A stretch of 16,386 bases of DNA from Candidatus Omnitrophota bacterium (lineage in GTDB: Bacteria > Omnitrophota > Gorgyraeia > Pluralincolimonadales > Pluralincolimonadaceae): the NCBI GenBank assembly GCA_020061685.1, contig JAGUXU010000137.1:1-16386 (forward strand), written 5' to 3'. The notes under the pieces are model-generated. The model was not told the origin of the DNA. It ran no database searches and saw only the letters and a program-made list of their open reading frames with translations. Below, piece after piece: positions 1 to 8,216 of this stretch. Within the stretch, counting starts at the first letter, position 1. Each line of letters begins with the position of its first letter. A program made the position numbers and the translations under genes.

Positions 1-1
1 C

Positions 2-82
2 GCACCGCTTTTAGCTCAGGCCATAGAGAGAATACACAACGAAGAGTCGGTAAGCACCTTATTCGATAAAGTATACCTATAA
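2..82 (+). CDS. prs: Ribose-phosphate pyrophosphokinase, C-terminal end (partial)
   Basis: Only the last 26 codons are in the window; the frame starting at base 2 runs open to TAA at 80-82. The visible end (APLLAQAIERIHNEESVSTL, then FDKVYL) matches the usual C-terminus of PRPP synthetase, where 'PLLAEAI.RIH...SVS.LF' precedes the stop. The enzyme makes phosphoribosyl pyrophosphate from ribose 5-phosphate and ATP in the cytosol, for nucleotide, His and Trp synthesis. The order prs-rplY-pth is common across bacteria and supports the call, which otherwise rests on a short fragment. The catalytic domains lie upstream of the window and cannot be checked. Confidence 0.85.
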   Translation, partial: APLLAQAIERIHNEESVSTLFDKVYL

Positions 83-134
83 TCGGGCCATAGTAAATAA
101 AAGCCAATTAAAAGAAAGTGAGGTTTGAAGCTAG

Positions 135-848
135 ATGGAACAGGTCAAATTAGCAGGTAAGGTCAGGAAGGAAACCGGTAAAGCGGAGATAGGCCGTCAG
201 CGCCTTAAGGGGATAATCCCGGCTATCGTCTACAGGAAAGGCGAGAAATCGATGCCGCTATTTCTGGATATCAAAGCGATGGACAAGGCCCTTCATACGT
301 CGGCCGGCGAGAACGTCATCATAAATCTGAAGATAGATGGAGATGAGAAGAAGAAGGACAGGACATGCATCATAAAGGAGATACAGCATAATCCCTTGAG
401 CGGCGGCATAATACACGTCGATTTCAACGAGATCTCGTTGACCGAGACGATAAAGGTCGATGTCCCGCTGGCCACGAAGGGTGAACCTGTGGGCGTCAAG
501 CAGGACGGGGGCGTACTGGAGCATCTGCTTTGGGAGATTCAGGTAGAGTGCCTTCCGACGGAGATCCCGCAAAAACTGGAGGTCGATGTCGCCAACCTGA
601 AGATAGGCGACGCCTTGTTCATCAAAGATATCATAACGCCCAAGGGCGTCAAGATACTCAATGACCCCGAAGTCAGGATAATCGCCGTCGAGAAACCCGT
701 AGAGATCAAGGTCGAGGAAGTCGCGCCTGAAGCGGCGATAACCGAGCCCGAAGTCACAAAGCAGAAGAAACCCGAGGAGATAGCTGCGGAAGAAGCGGAA
801 GCAAAGGGCGAGAAGGGCAAGGAGAAAGAGAAGGAGAAGAAGGAATAG
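135..848 (+). CDS. rplY: 50S ribosomal protein bL25 (general stress protein Ctc type)
   Basis: 237 aa, the long Ctc/TL5 form that binds 5S rRNA. Residues about 1-95 form the L25 RNA-binding domain (an early basic stretch, then IPAIVY and a conserved HNPLSGGIIHVDF-like segment). Residues about 100-188 form the beta-rich TL5/Ctc C-terminal domain (KGEPVGVKQDGGVLEH, IPQKLEVDV, GDALFIKD). Residues about 190-237 are a low-complexity Glu/Lys/Ala tail ending in alternating K and E, as often seen in long bL25 proteins and probably disordered. ATG 135 is preceded by GTGAGG at 119-124, a moderate ribosome-binding site. The gene sits between prs and pth, 10 bases before pth, as in many genomes. The product is certain at family level; a stress role is only inherited from the Ctc name. 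Confidence 0.95.
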   Translation: MEQVKLAGKVRKETGKAEIGRQRLKGIIPAIVYRKGEKSMPLFLDIKAMDKALHTSAGENVIINLKIDGDEKKKDRTCIIKEIQHNPLSGGIIHVDFNEISLTETIKVDVPLATKGEPVGVKQDGGVLEHLLWEIQVECLPTEIPQKLEVDVANLKIGDALFIKDIITPKGVKILNDPEVRIIAVEKPVEIKVEEVAPEAAITEPEVTKQKKPEEIAAEEAEAKGEKGKEKEKEKKE

Positions 849-858
849 CAGGCCTCGG

Positions 859-1434
859 ATGAAATTAATCATCGGACTCGGCAATCCCGGAAGGAAATAC
901 GAAAATACAAGGCATAACGTCGGTTTTAAAACAGCTTATGCGTTAGCCGATAAGTATAAAATAAGGTTAAATACAAAGACTTTTAGTTCGCTCATTGGAA
1001 AGGGCCGTATCTTTTCGGAAGATGTCATTATAGCGCTGCCTCAGACATATATGAACAATTCCGGCGAGGCGGTCAGAATGATATTCCTGCGCAAGAAGAT
1101 GGAGCCGAAAGACATCCTCGTCATCTGCGACGACGTAAATCTGGAATTAGGCATAATAAGGATACGGCCGGCAGGCTCCTCCGGAGGCCACAAGGGGCTG
1201 GCGTCCATAATAGATCATCTGGATAGCGGCGATTTTGCGCGCCTGAGGATAGGCATAGGCAAGGAGACGGGAAGTCCCGCTCTAAGCGGCTATGTCCTGT
1301 CGCCGTTTAAAAAGAACGAAGCAAAGACCCTGGAGGGCGTGATCGGGTCCGCCGTAGAGTGTTGTGAGGCGTGGATAAAAGAAGGCGCCGAACGCGCCGC
1401 AAATCGCTTTAACCTGAAGAATAGAAAGGATTGA
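859..1434 (+). CDS. pth: Peptidyl-tRNA hydrolase
   Basis: 191 aa, normal for bacterial Pth. It releases tRNA from peptidyl-tRNA that has dropped off ribosomes. Catalytic and binding residues are visible: N9 in GLGNPG, the catalytic base H19 in TRHNVGF, N66 in TYMNNSGEAV and D91 in the CDD motif. The family segment RPAGSSGGHKGLASI spans residues 103-117. E. coli Asn114 in GGHNGL corresponds to Lys112 here, a departure at a substrate-contacting position. There is no strong ribosome-binding site before ATG 859, so translation probably follows from rplY, which ends 10 bases upstream. The stop (1432-1434) lies just before the rpsF start, indicating tight coupling in the operon. Confidence 0.96.
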   Translation: MKLIIGLGNPGRKYENTRHNVGFKTAYALADKYKIRLNTKTFSSLIGKGRIFSEDVIIALPQTYMNNSGEAVRMIFLRKKMEPKDILVICDDVNLELGIIRIRPAGSSGGHKGLASIIDHLDSGDFARLRIGIGKETGSPALSGYVLSPFKKNEAKTLEGVIGSAVECCEAWIKEGAERAANRFNLKNRKD

Positions 1435-1436
1435 CG

Positions 1437-1727
1437 ATGAGGAAATATGAAGGCCTGTTCATACTTAGGCCTAATTTAAGCGAAGATGAATTAGGCAAAC
1501 TTTCAACTGCGGTCGTGGAAGTCATAGCCAAGAACAACGGGAAGGTCGACCGTAAAGAGGATATGGGGATCAGGGACCTGGCGTATCAGATAAAGAAAGA
1601 GAAGAAAGGCCGTTACCTCCTGGTGTATTTTACCGCCGAACCGAACGCCATCTCGGCGATAGAAAAGGCCTACAAGTTAAACGAATCGGTCTTGAGGTCG
1701 GTCATATTTGAACACGAGGAGAAATAG
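1437..1727 (+). CDS. rpsF: 30S ribosomal protein bS6
   Basis: 96 aa from the chosen start. The protein begins MRKYEGLFILRPNL and contains the bS6 core: an RKEDMGIRDLAYQI segment, then KKGRYLLVYF, and a helix ending in LNESVLRSVIF. It binds 16S rRNA with bS18, whose gene follows two positions later. A TTG at 1431 could add two residues but overlaps the pth stop. AAAGGA at 1425-1430 lies six bases before ATG 1437, so that ATG is the better start. It begins three bases after pth ends and is followed nine bases later by ssb: the conserved rpsF-ssb-rpsR trio. Confidence 0.96.
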   Translation: MRKYEGLFILRPNLSEDELGKLSTAVVEVIAKNNGKVDRKEDMGIRDLAYQIKKEKKGRYLLVYFTAEPNAISAIEKAYKLNESVLRSVIFEHEEK

Positions 1728-1736
1728 GAGAGTCTT

Positions 1737-2165
1737 ATGGCGAGCTTAAACAAGATATTCTTGATCGGTAATCTGACCCGCGATCCGGAGATGCGGTATA
1801 TACCGAGCGGGAGCGCGGTCACGACCTTTACGATCGCCGCCAACAGAGTCTATATCCAGCAGGGCGAGAAGAAGGAAGAGGTATCCTATATCAAAGTGGT
1901 CGCGTGGGCCAAGATGGCTGAGACATGCAACACCTACCTTGCCAAGGGCAGCCCTGTCTTCGTCGAGGGAAGGCTGCAGAGCCGCAGCTGGGAGACGCCG
2001 CAGGGCGAGAAGCGCTCCACGATGGAGGTAGTGGCGGAACGGGTGCAGTTTCTGGGAAAAGGCAAAGGGTCAAAGGCTGAGCCCGGCATCGACCAGACAA
2101 GCGAGTACGAGGCGCATGAGGCCCCCGAGCCTAAAGCGAATTCCGGCGAGGAAGCGCCGTTTTAA
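1737..2165 (+). CDS. ssb: Single-stranded DNA-binding protein
   Basis: 142 aa. Residues about 3-105 are an OB-fold of the bacterial SSB family: LNKIFLIGNLTRDPEMRYIP at the start, then TTFTIAANR, SYIKVVAWAK and the VFVEGRLQSRSW strand. The linker (about 108-134) is polar and flexible. The C-terminus ends EEAPF, the acidic tip with terminal Pro-Phe that docks SSB partner proteins in replication and repair, though less acidic than the usual DDDIPF. TAGGAG before ATG 1737 is a good ribosome-binding site. Its place between rpsF and rpsR is conserved in many bacteria, and dnaB downstream completes a replication link. Confidence 0.97.
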   Translation: MASLNKIFLIGNLTRDPEMRYIPSGSAVTTFTIAANRVYIQQGEKKEEVSYIKVVAWAKMAETCNTYLAKGSPVFVEGRLQSRSWETPQGEKRSTMEVVAERVQFLGKGKGSKAEPGIDQTSEYEAHEAPEPKANSGEEAPF

Positions 2166-2186
2166 CACTTAAAGGAAAGATAAAAC

Positions 2187-2417
2187 ATGGAGAAGAGAGA
2201 GAAGAGGGTTTTCAGAAAGAAGGTCTGTAAATTTTGCATCGAGAAGGTAAAGGCGATAGATTACAAGGATACGGGAAGGCTCTTCAAGTTCATAACCGAG
2301 CGCGGCAAGATCGTGCCGTCAAGGATATCCGGTAATTGCGCCAGGCATCAGCGCCTGCTTGCCCGCGCTATCAAGAGGGCGCGGCTGGCCGCGTTCATAT
2401 CCGTCAGTTCCGTTTAA
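2187..2417 (+). CDS. rpsR: 30S ribosomal protein bS18, cysteine-containing form
   Basis: 76 aa. The core VKAIDYKDTGRLFKFITERGKIVPSR-like stretch (residues about 22-48) is diagnostic for bS18, which pairs with bS6 on the 30S platform. The protein carries C14 and C17 (VCKFC) and C51 in the SGNCARHQR segment, with a nearby His. This is the metal-ribbon (C+) version of bS18 rather than the cysteine-free form. AAAGGAAAG about 10 bases before ATG 2187 serves as ribosome-binding site. It lies between ssb and rplI in the standard order. Zinc binding is inferred from the cysteine pattern. Confidence 0.96.
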   Translation: MEKREKRVFRKKVCKFCIEKVKAIDYKDTGRLFKFITERGKIVPSRISGNCARHQRLLARAIKRARLAAFISVSSV

Positions 2418-2443
2418 ACAGCTTAACTTAAGAGGGCCATCTA

Positions 2444-2893
2444 ATGGTGATGAAACTGATCTTATTAAAAGACGTGGAAAAATTAGGGAAATCCGGAGAT
2501 GTCGTCACCGCAAAAGACGGTTACGCGAGGAATTATCTCTTCCCGAAAGGGTTTGCGCTTCTGGCGACGGAACGGAATATCAAGGCGGCCGAGGCGAACA
2601 AAAAGCAGAAGGCCGAGGCGCTGGAAAAGGAAATACAGGAAGCGCAGAGATTAGCGGAAGCCATCTCGCGCCTCTCATGCACGATAGCGGTCGAGGCGGG
2701 AAAGGATGACAAACTCTTCGGCTCGGTGACGGCGATAGATATCCACAAATCCCTCGAGGCCGAAGGGGTTTCGGTGGACAAGAAGAAGATAGAGCTGAAG
2801 GAGCACATAAGCCAGATCGGGATCTATCAGATCCCCATAAAGCTCCATCCGGATGTGATAGCCACCTTAAAGCTTTGGGTTGTGAAAAAGTAA
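2444..2893 (+). CDS. rplI: 50S ribosomal protein bL9
   Basis: 149 aa, full length. The N-terminal rRNA-binding domain is clear (MKLILLKDVEKLGKSGDVV, then DGYARNYLFPKGFA). A long charged helix (about 45-80) leads to the C-terminal domain with KLFGSVTAIDI and a final KLHPDVIATLKLWVV. Two starts are possible. ATG 2444 sits seven bases after AGAGGG (2431-2436). ATG 2450 gives the more typical MKLIL start but at a spacing of 13. I keep 2444 on spacing; the difference is two residues. It ends one base before dnaB starts. Confidence 0.96.
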   Translation: MVMKLILLKDVEKLGKSGDVVTAKDGYARNYLFPKGFALLATERNIKAAEANKKQKAEALEKEIQEAQRLAEAISRLSCTIAVEAGKDDKLFGSVTAIDIHKSLEAEGVSVDKKKIELKEHISQIGIYQIPIKLHPDVIATLKLWVVKK

Positions 2894-2894
2894 T

Positions 2895-4253
2895 ATGGCA
2901 ACGAAAGAAGCGCCAAGGGATATCTCCTTAGAGAAATTACCTCCGCAGAATCTAGAGGCGGAGATGGCGGTCTTATGTTCGATGCTTATCGAAGAGGAAG
3001 CCATCTCGCACGCCGTAGAACTGCTTACCGAAGATTCCTTCTACAGGGACGCCCACAAGATAATATTTAACGCCATACTGACACTCTACGGCAAGAGCCG
3101 CGGGGTAGACCTGGTTACGCTCGTCGAGGAACTGAAGAGACGGGGCTCGCTGGAGGAGGTAGGCGGAATAAATTACCTGACCACGCTTACGACCTTCGTC
3201 CCCACCGCCGCCAATATAAGGCATTACGCCAAGATAGTCAAAGAGAAGGGCATGCTCCGCAATCTTATTACGAGCACGACCAATATCCTCTCCGAAGCGT
3301 ATGAAGCGGAAGAAGATGTGGGCAGCCTTCTGGATAAGGCGGAGCGGATGATCTTCGAGATAACGTCCAAGAAGGTCGAGGGCGGCTTCATCTCGTTAAG
3401 GGAGATAATCAAGGATTCGATAGAGACGATAGATTCCCTCTACCAGAGGAAGACCAATATAACGGGGCTTGCGACCGGCTTCGATAAGTTAGATCAGTTG
3501 ACGGCGGGCCTGCAGCGTTCGGATCTGATCGTTGTTGCGGGCAGGCCCTCTATGGGAAAGAGCGCTTTTGCGAGCTGTATCGCGGAACATGCCGGCGTGG
3601 TCGGGAAGTTACCGGTCGCGATATTCAGCCTTGAGATGTCGAAAGAGCAGTTAGCGCAGAGGCTACTTTGTTCTCACGCGAAGGTAGACGGGAATAAAGT
3701 AAGGACGGGTTTCCTCTCGCAGTCCGACTGGCCGCATCTGGTGAACGCCGCCGGTAAATTCTCGGACGCGCCGATATTTATAGACGACTCTTCGGCGCTG
3801 ACGGTCCTGGAATTAAGAGGAAAGGCAAGACGCCTCAAATCCCAGCACGATATCAAGCTTGTAATAGTGGATTATATGCAGCTGTTACAGAGTTCTTCCC
3901 GCTCTGAAGGCAGGCAGCAGGAGATAGCCGATATTTCGCGTTCCCTGAAGTTCCTTGCGAAGGAATTGAATGTCCCGGTCATTGCGATAAGTCAGCTCTC
4001 AAGGAAACCCGAAGGAAGGGATGACAGGCGGCCTCAGTTAGCGGACCTAAGGGAGTCAGGAGCCATCGAGCAGGACGCGGACTTGGTCTTGCTTCTCTTC
4101 CGCGAGGAGGTATATGCCCCCACGGATGAGAACAGGGGCATCGCGGAGTTGACTATAGCCAAGCAGAGGAACGGCCCTACCGGCGTGGTAAAACTGGCTT
4201 TCCTGAACCAGTTTACGAGGTTCGAGAACTTATCCGAACGGCAGGAAGAGTAA
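2895..4253 (+). CDS. dnaB: Replicative DNA helicase DnaB
   Basis: 452 aa, the normal DnaB length with no intein. Residues about 12-115 are the N-terminal collar domain (LPPQNLEAEMAVL at the start, SFYRDAHKIIFNAI). A linker helix follows, then the RecA-like motor from about 190. It shows Walker A GRPSMGKS at 216-223, the SLEMS motif with catalytic E247, Walker B LVIVDYMQLL at 322-331, ISQLSRKPEGRDDRRP at 365-380, and the arginine-finger stretch AKQRNGPTG at 422-430. As a hexamer it unwinds DNA ahead of the fork using ATP. The start is one base after the rplI stop with no clear ribosome-binding site, suggesting translational coupling. It closes the prs-to-dnaB run. Confidence 0.98.
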   Translation: MATKEAPRDISLEKLPPQNLEAEMAVLCSMLIEEEAISHAVELLTEDSFYRDAHKIIFNAILTLYGKSRGVDLVTLVEELKRRGSLEEVGGINYLTTLTTFVPTAANIRHYAKIVKEKGMLRNLITSTTNILSEAYEAEEDVGSLLDKAERMIFEITSKKVEGGFISLREIIKDSIETIDSLYQRKTNITGLATGFDKLDQLTAGLQRSDLIVVAGRPSMGKSAFASCIAEHAGVVGKLPVAIFSLEMSKEQLAQRLLCSHAKVDGNKVRTGFLSQSDWPHLVNAAGKFSDAPIFIDDSSALTVLELRGKARRLKSQHDIKLVIVDYMQLLQSSSRSEGRQQEIADISRSLKFLAKELNVPVIAISQLSRKPEGRDDRRPQLADLRESGAIEQDADLVLLLFREEVYAPTDENRGIAELTIAKQRNGPTGVVKLAFLNQFTRFENLSERQEE

Positions 4254-4261
4254 CAATTCTC

Positions 4262-4290
4262 TTTACATTATTTTTGCTATATGTTAGATT
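4262..4290 (+). promoter_or_regulatory. Candidate sigma-70 type promoter for the envelope cluster
   Basis: In the 58-base gap between dnaB and bamA, TTTACA (4262-4267, 5/6 to TTGACA) and TAGATT (4285-4290, 4/6 to TATAAT) are separated by 17 bases. The local sequence is markedly A/T-rich compared with its neighbours, and no terminator hairpin is seen after dnaB. This would give a leader of about 15 bases before bamA. It is inferred from consensus and position only. Confidence 0.45.
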
Positions 4291-4311
4291 AAGTTTTTAA
4301 TAAGGAGTCCA

Positions 4312-6630
4312 ATGAAAATCTTCCTAAAAAAATTACTGGCTGTATCTCTTTTTGTCTCGTCTTTTAACCTCGCCTTTACGCAGGAAACGACGGAAACGCC
4401 AGCCCCGTTAAAGGAAAAGCCGGTCAAGTCCGTATTCGTCCTGGGAAATAAGACAGTCTCTTCCTCCGCCGTACTGGCAAAGGTCAGGACTCAGGTCGGC
4501 GAGCCGTATAAGAAAGGCATCGTTGATGAAGATATCAAGCGCATTTACGGGTTAGGGTATTTTTCGGACGTAAAGGCCGAGATCAAGGAGTACGAAGACG
4601 GGATAGAGGTCTCTTTTGTAGTAGCCGAAAAACCGCCAATAGGACAGATACTCTTTGCCGGGAATAAGGTGATAAGGGACGAGAGACTTAAGAAAGAACT
4701 GAAGATAAAGCAGGACGAGATATTGGACGAGAGGCAGCTTAAGGACGGCATAAAGGCCATAAGAGAACTTTATTACCAGAAGGGTTTTACGCACGCTAAG
4801 GTGGATTACGCCATACGGCTTGACGCCGCTACAGAGCGGGCCGTTGTTACCATAATGATAGACGAGGGGAAGAGGGTCAAGATAAGAAGCATAACCTTTG
4901 AGGGAAACAAGGCCTTCAAGTCCGACAGGTTGCTTAAACTTATGGCGACAAAGAAGGCATGGTGGTTCTTCCAGTCAGGCATATTCAATGAGGACGCCTT
5001 TGAGGGCGACCTGGATAAGATAAAGGCCTTTTATGAGGCCCAGGGCTATCTGGACGCCAGGCTTGAGCCGGAACTTAAATATGACGATGCGGGCAAATAC
5101 CTCCGGATAAATATAAAAGTCGATGAAGGCAAGAGATATTACGTCGGGACCATCGCCATATCCGGGAATTCCGTGATCTCCGAAAAAGATTTAAGAAAGT
5201 CCCTGAAGATGGCTTCGGGAAAGCCTTTTTCCCAGGAAGGGCTGCGGAATGATGCCGACGCGGTCCAGGGGCTATATTTTGAGAAAGGCTATATATACGC
5301 TACGGTAAAACCGGGATCGTCCCTAAATCCTTCGACAGGGAATATAGACGTCAGTTATGGCATCGTGGAGAACGAATTGACTTACGTCGAGAGGGTCGAG
5401 ATAAAAGGGAATACAAGGACTAAAGATAAAGTAATAAGAAGAGAGATAAGGTTGCGTCCGGGCGAGGTCTTTAACGGCAAGAAGCTCCAGCGTTCAAAGG
5501 AGAGGCTGTATAATCTCGGCTATTTTGAAGACATATCTTTCGATACGGAAAAGGGTTCGGCCCCGAATAAGGCCAATCTCGTAGTAGACGTCAAGGAGAC
5601 CAAGACAGGCGAATTTTCGTTCGGCGGCGGTTTCTCGACCGTCGACAAGCTGGTCGGATTTGTCCAGGTTACACAGCGCAATTTCGACATCTTGAACTTT
5701 CCGACCTTTACCGGCGGCGGCCAACAATTAGTCTTAAGGGCGGAATTAGGAACGACAAGAAGGGATTATCTCCTGAGTTTTACCGAACCGTGGATATTCG
5801 GCTATCCATACCTGTTCGGGTTTGACCTGTATCAGAACACGCGCCTGGCGAACAAGAGCATAGGTTACGGTTATAATGAGCGCAGGCGTGGCGGTGCCCT
5901 GAGGTTCGGCAAGGAATTTGACGACTATGACAGGGCGGATATGACATACCGCCTAGAGGAGGTAAGGATCTCCGATGTCGACGATCAGGCTACCAACGAT
6001 TTAAGAAAGGAAGCCGGCATTAACAACATCTCCAGTCTGACGCTTGGATTGACGAGAAATACGACGGATTCGGGTTACAGCCCCACCAAGGGTTATAGAT
6101 TATTCGGTTCGGTAGAGGGTGCCGGCGGACCATTCCAAGGGGACAAAGATTTTATAAAATGGTACGGGTTTAGTACCCTGTATATTCCACCGGTCGAAAA
6201 ACACGTCATAGAGCTGAGTTTACGTGCGGGCGCGGTGGGCGCCTACGGAGATTCAGACAGCGTACCCATATATGAGCGGTTCTTCGCGGGCGGGGCGGAC
6301 TCGATCCGCGGTTTTAAGGAGAGGTCGATAGGACCGAGGGACCCTGCCACGAACGACCCCTTAGGCGGCGAGGCGATGCTTATCGGAAGCGCCGAATACA
6401 CGTTTCCCGTATTTGAGTTCTTAAAAGGGGCGGTATTCTTTGACGCGGGTAACGTCTGGGAAAAAGAAGGCGATTTCGGCCAAGGCGGATATAAATACAG
6501 TACGGGAGCAGGCGTAAGGATCAAGACGCCCGTGGGGCCCGTCAAGCTGGATTACGGTTACCCGCTAAAGGTCGACAGTTGGCAGAAGAAAAAAGGAAGG
6601 ATACATTTCAGTTTAAGCAGGGCTTTTTAA
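4312..6630 (+). CDS. bamA: Outer membrane protein assembly factor BamA (Omp85)
   Basis: 772 aa. A signal peptide spans residues 1-23 (KK, a hydrophobic stretch, then AFTQ). Five POTRA domains follow at about 38-107, 108-186, 189-273, 276-355 and 357-430, visible as repeated 'GN..........LR....L..G..F....L..D...I...Y...GY' patterns. The surface-antigen/D15 beta-barrel covers about 433-772. The lid-lock motif RGF is at 666-668 (after SI), and the protein ends in Phe, the expected C-terminal signal for the Bam machine. It inserts beta-barrel proteins into the outer membrane. TAAGGAG a few bases before ATG 4312 is a strong ribosome-binding site. It heads the skp-lpxD-lpxC-lpxA series, as in many diderms. 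Confidence 0.96.
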   Translation: MKIFLKKLLAVSLFVSSFNLAFTQETTETPAPLKEKPVKSVFVLGNKTVSSSAVLAKVRTQVGEPYKKGIVDEDIKRIYGLGYFSDVKAEIKEYEDGIEVSFVVAEKPPIGQILFAGNKVIRDERLKKELKIKQDEILDERQLKDGIKAIRELYYQKGFTHAKVDYAIRLDAATERAVVTIMIDEGKRVKIRSITFEGNKAFKSDRLLKLMATKKAWWFFQSGIFNEDAFEGDLDKIKAFYEAQGYLDARLEPELKYDDAGKYLRINIKVDEGKRYYVGTIAISGNSVISEKDLRKSLKMASGKPFSQEGLRNDADAVQGLYFEKGYIYATVKPGSSLNPSTGNIDVSYGIVENELTYVERVEIKGNTRTKDKVIRREIRLRPGEVFNGKKLQRSKERLYNLGYFEDISFDTEKGSAPNKANLVVDVKETKTGEFSFGGGFSTVDKLVGFVQVTQRNFDILNFPTFTGGGQQLVLRAELGTTRRDYLLSFTEPWIFGYPYLFGFDLYQNTRLANKSIGYGYNERRRGGALRFGKEFDDYDRADMTYRLEEVRISDVDDQATNDLRKEAGINNISSLTLGLTRNTTDSGYSPTKGYRLFGSVEGAGGPFQGDKDFIKWYGFSTLYIPPVEKHVIELSLRAGAVGAYGDSDSVPIYERFFAGGADSIRGFKERSIGPRDPATNDPLGGEAMLIGSAEYTFPVFEFLKGAVFFDAGNVWEKEGDFGQGGYKYSTGAGVRIKTPVGPVKLDYGYPLKVDSWQKKKGRIHFSLSRAF

Positions 6631-6650
6631 AAAAGAAAGGAGAAACACTG

Positions 6651-7178
6651 ATGAGATCTGCAATTTCAGGGGCCATAGCGATATTATTCCTGGCTTCCAT
6701 ATTCTTGGGGGCGGCCAATGCGGCTTTTGCGGCTGACGGGAAGATCGCCCATATGGACCTTACCAAGATATTTGACGAGTACAACAAGACAAAAGACCTC
6801 GATAAGCAGCTTGAGAACAAGGGGAACGCAAAGCAGACCGAGAGGGACAAGCTGGTAGCGGAGATCAAGAAATTAAAAGACGAATTGGAATTAATGAGCG
6901 ATAAGGGAAAAGAGGCCAAGCAGACGGCGATAGACGATAAGATCAAGAAATTGCAGGATTTCGACAGGGAATCCAGGGATGCCCTTAGGAAAGAACGGGA
7001 TGATATGGCCCGCCAGATCTTAAAGGAGATAAAAGATACCATCGATACGGTGGGCAAGAAAGACGGGTATAGCCTGATCCTTGACAGCCGCGCGGTCTTA
7101 TATGGCAAGGAAGGCGATGACCTGACTAACAGCATATTGAAGACATTAAACGATAAATACGCTAAAGGAAAAAGATAG
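6651..7178 (+). CDS. skp: Periplasmic chaperone of the Skp/OmpH family
   Basis: 175 aa. An upstream in-frame start at 6579 would lie inside bamA; ATG 6651 follows AAAGGAGAAA and gives a proper signal peptide (hydrophobic residues 5-23, AFA at 25-27, cleavage near 27/28), so I use that. The mature protein opens KIAHMDLTKIF, matching the OmpH start 'KIAYVD...VF'. It continues as a long, highly charged coiled coil (about 40-145) and ends with a beta strand and helix (YSLILDSRAVLYG). Skp holds unfolded outer membrane proteins in the periplasm for delivery to BamA. The bamA-skp-lpxD neighbourhood supports this. Sequence identity within the family is low, so the name rests on architecture and context. 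Confidence 0.88.
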   Translation: MRSAISGAIAILFLASIFLGAANAAFAADGKIAHMDLTKIFDEYNKTKDLDKQLENKGNAKQTERDKLVAEIKKLKDELELMSDKGKEAKQTAIDDKIKKLQDFDRESRDALRKERDDMARQILKEIKDTIDTVGKKDGYSLILDSRAVLYGKEGDDLTNSILKTLNDKYAKGKR

Positions 7179-7181
7179 GAA

Positions 7182-8213
7182 GTGTCGGAATCAGCAGGGG
7201 CAATACGCAAGACCTTAAAGGAGATTGCCCGATTAATTGACGGCGAGGTCTTAGGTGATGAAGACGCCGTCATAACCGGGATCAGCGGCATAAAAGAGGC
7301 GGTAGATGGGGACCTCACTTTTCTTGCGAATCCGAAATACATCCATCTTATGGAGACGACGAGGGCCGCGGCCGTAATAACGTCGCGTGACATAACCAAT
7401 GCGCCGAAGCCGATAATCCGTACGGATAATCCCTCCCTGGCATTTGCCAAGATAATCTCTTTATTGATGACGGACGAACTGCAATACCCTTCGGGTATTC
7501 ATCCCGCCGCCGTGGTCAGCAAGAACGTAAAATTGGGCCGTGACGTGGCGCTGCAGCCGTACGTCGTCCTGGATGACGGTGCCGAGATAGGCGACAGGAC
7601 GATAATATATGCCGGGACATATATCGGCCACCACACCAAGATAGGAAGCGATTGCCTTATCTATCCTAATGTGGTCATCAGGGAGAAGATCGAGATAGGC
7701 AACAGGGTCATCATCCATTCGGGGACCGTGATAGGCAGCGACGGGTTCGGTTTCGCGACCGTACAGGGTACCCATCATAAGATCCCGCAGATCGGCACCG
7801 TTGTGATAGAAGATGACGTCGAGATAGGCGCGAACGTCACGATAGACAGGGCGCGTTTCGGAAGGACATTGATAAGCAGGGGAACAAAGATCGATAACCT
7901 CGTCCAGATCGCGCATAATGTGGAAGTAGGAGAGAACTCCATAATCATAGCCCAGGCCGGGATATCGGGTTCGACGGTAATAGGAAAGAACGTCACGATC
8001 GCAGGCCAGGCCGGCCTCGTCGGACACATAACCATAGGCGATAACGCGGTCCTGGCGGCTCAGGCGGGCGTTACTAAGTCCGTCCCGCCGGATACATGCG
8101 TCTCGGGTTATCCCGCGAAACCTCACGAGCAGGCAAAACGGATAAACGCGTTCATACAGAGGTTACCGGAACTTTTTGAGGCGGTAAAGAAACTCGGAGA
8201 GAAGACAAAGTAA
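7182..8213 (+). CDS. lpxD: UDP-3-O-acylglucosamine N-acyltransferase LpxD
   Basis: 343 aa, the usual length. It starts with GTG at 7182, three bases after the skp stop. Residues about 10-105 form the uridine-binding domain (LKEIARLIDGEV; DGDLTFLANPKY). From about 106 to 300 there are hexapeptide repeats forming a left-handed beta helix. Catalytic His is H245 in VQIAHNVEVG, equivalent to E. coli H239. The GSDGFGF segment (185-191) and a VSGYPAKPH motif (307-315) are also typical, and a C-terminal helix follows. It transfers a 3-hydroxyacyl chain from ACP to the glucosamine nitrogen, the third step of lipid A synthesis, after LpxC. Confidence 0.97.
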   Translation: MSESAGAIRKTLKEIARLIDGEVLGDEDAVITGISGIKEAVDGDLTFLANPKYIHLMETTRAAAVITSRDITNAPKPIIRTDNPSLAFAKIISLLMTDELQYPSGIHPAAVVSKNVKLGRDVALQPYVVLDDGAEIGDRTIIYAGTYIGHHTKIGSDCLIYPNVVIREKIEIGNRVIIHSGTVIGSDGFGFATVQGTHHKIPQIGTVVIEDDVEIGANVTIDRARFGRTLISRGTKIDNLVQIAHNVEVGENSIIIAQAGISGSTVIGKNVTIAGQAGLVGHITIGDNAVLAAQAGVTKSVPPDTCVSGYPAKPHEQAKRINAFIQRLPELFEAVKKLGEKTK

Positions 8214-8216
8214 ATC

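Noticed and set aside
2359..2709. Forward open frame (116 aa) overlapping rpsR and rplI
   Set aside because: It lies in another frame of two conserved ribosomal protein genes; its Arg/Gly-rich product is a frame artefact.
4254..4311. A second copy of the 11-bp operator upstream of bamA
   Set aside because: TTACAT, TTAGAT and TTAATA occur there, but their spacing (21 and 13 bases) does not keep an 11-base period.
6579..6650. N-terminal extension of the Skp/OmpH protein
   Set aside because: It would overlap the bamA C-terminus and bury the signal peptide; ATG 6651 has a strong ribosome-binding site and gives a proper secretion signal.
6608..7450. Long reverse-strand open frame (280 aa) opposite skp and lpxD
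   Set aside because: It is Ser/Leu-rich, the usual mirror of a Lys/Glu/Asp-rich coiled-coil gene; it has no recognisable domain and spans two well-supported genes on the other strand.
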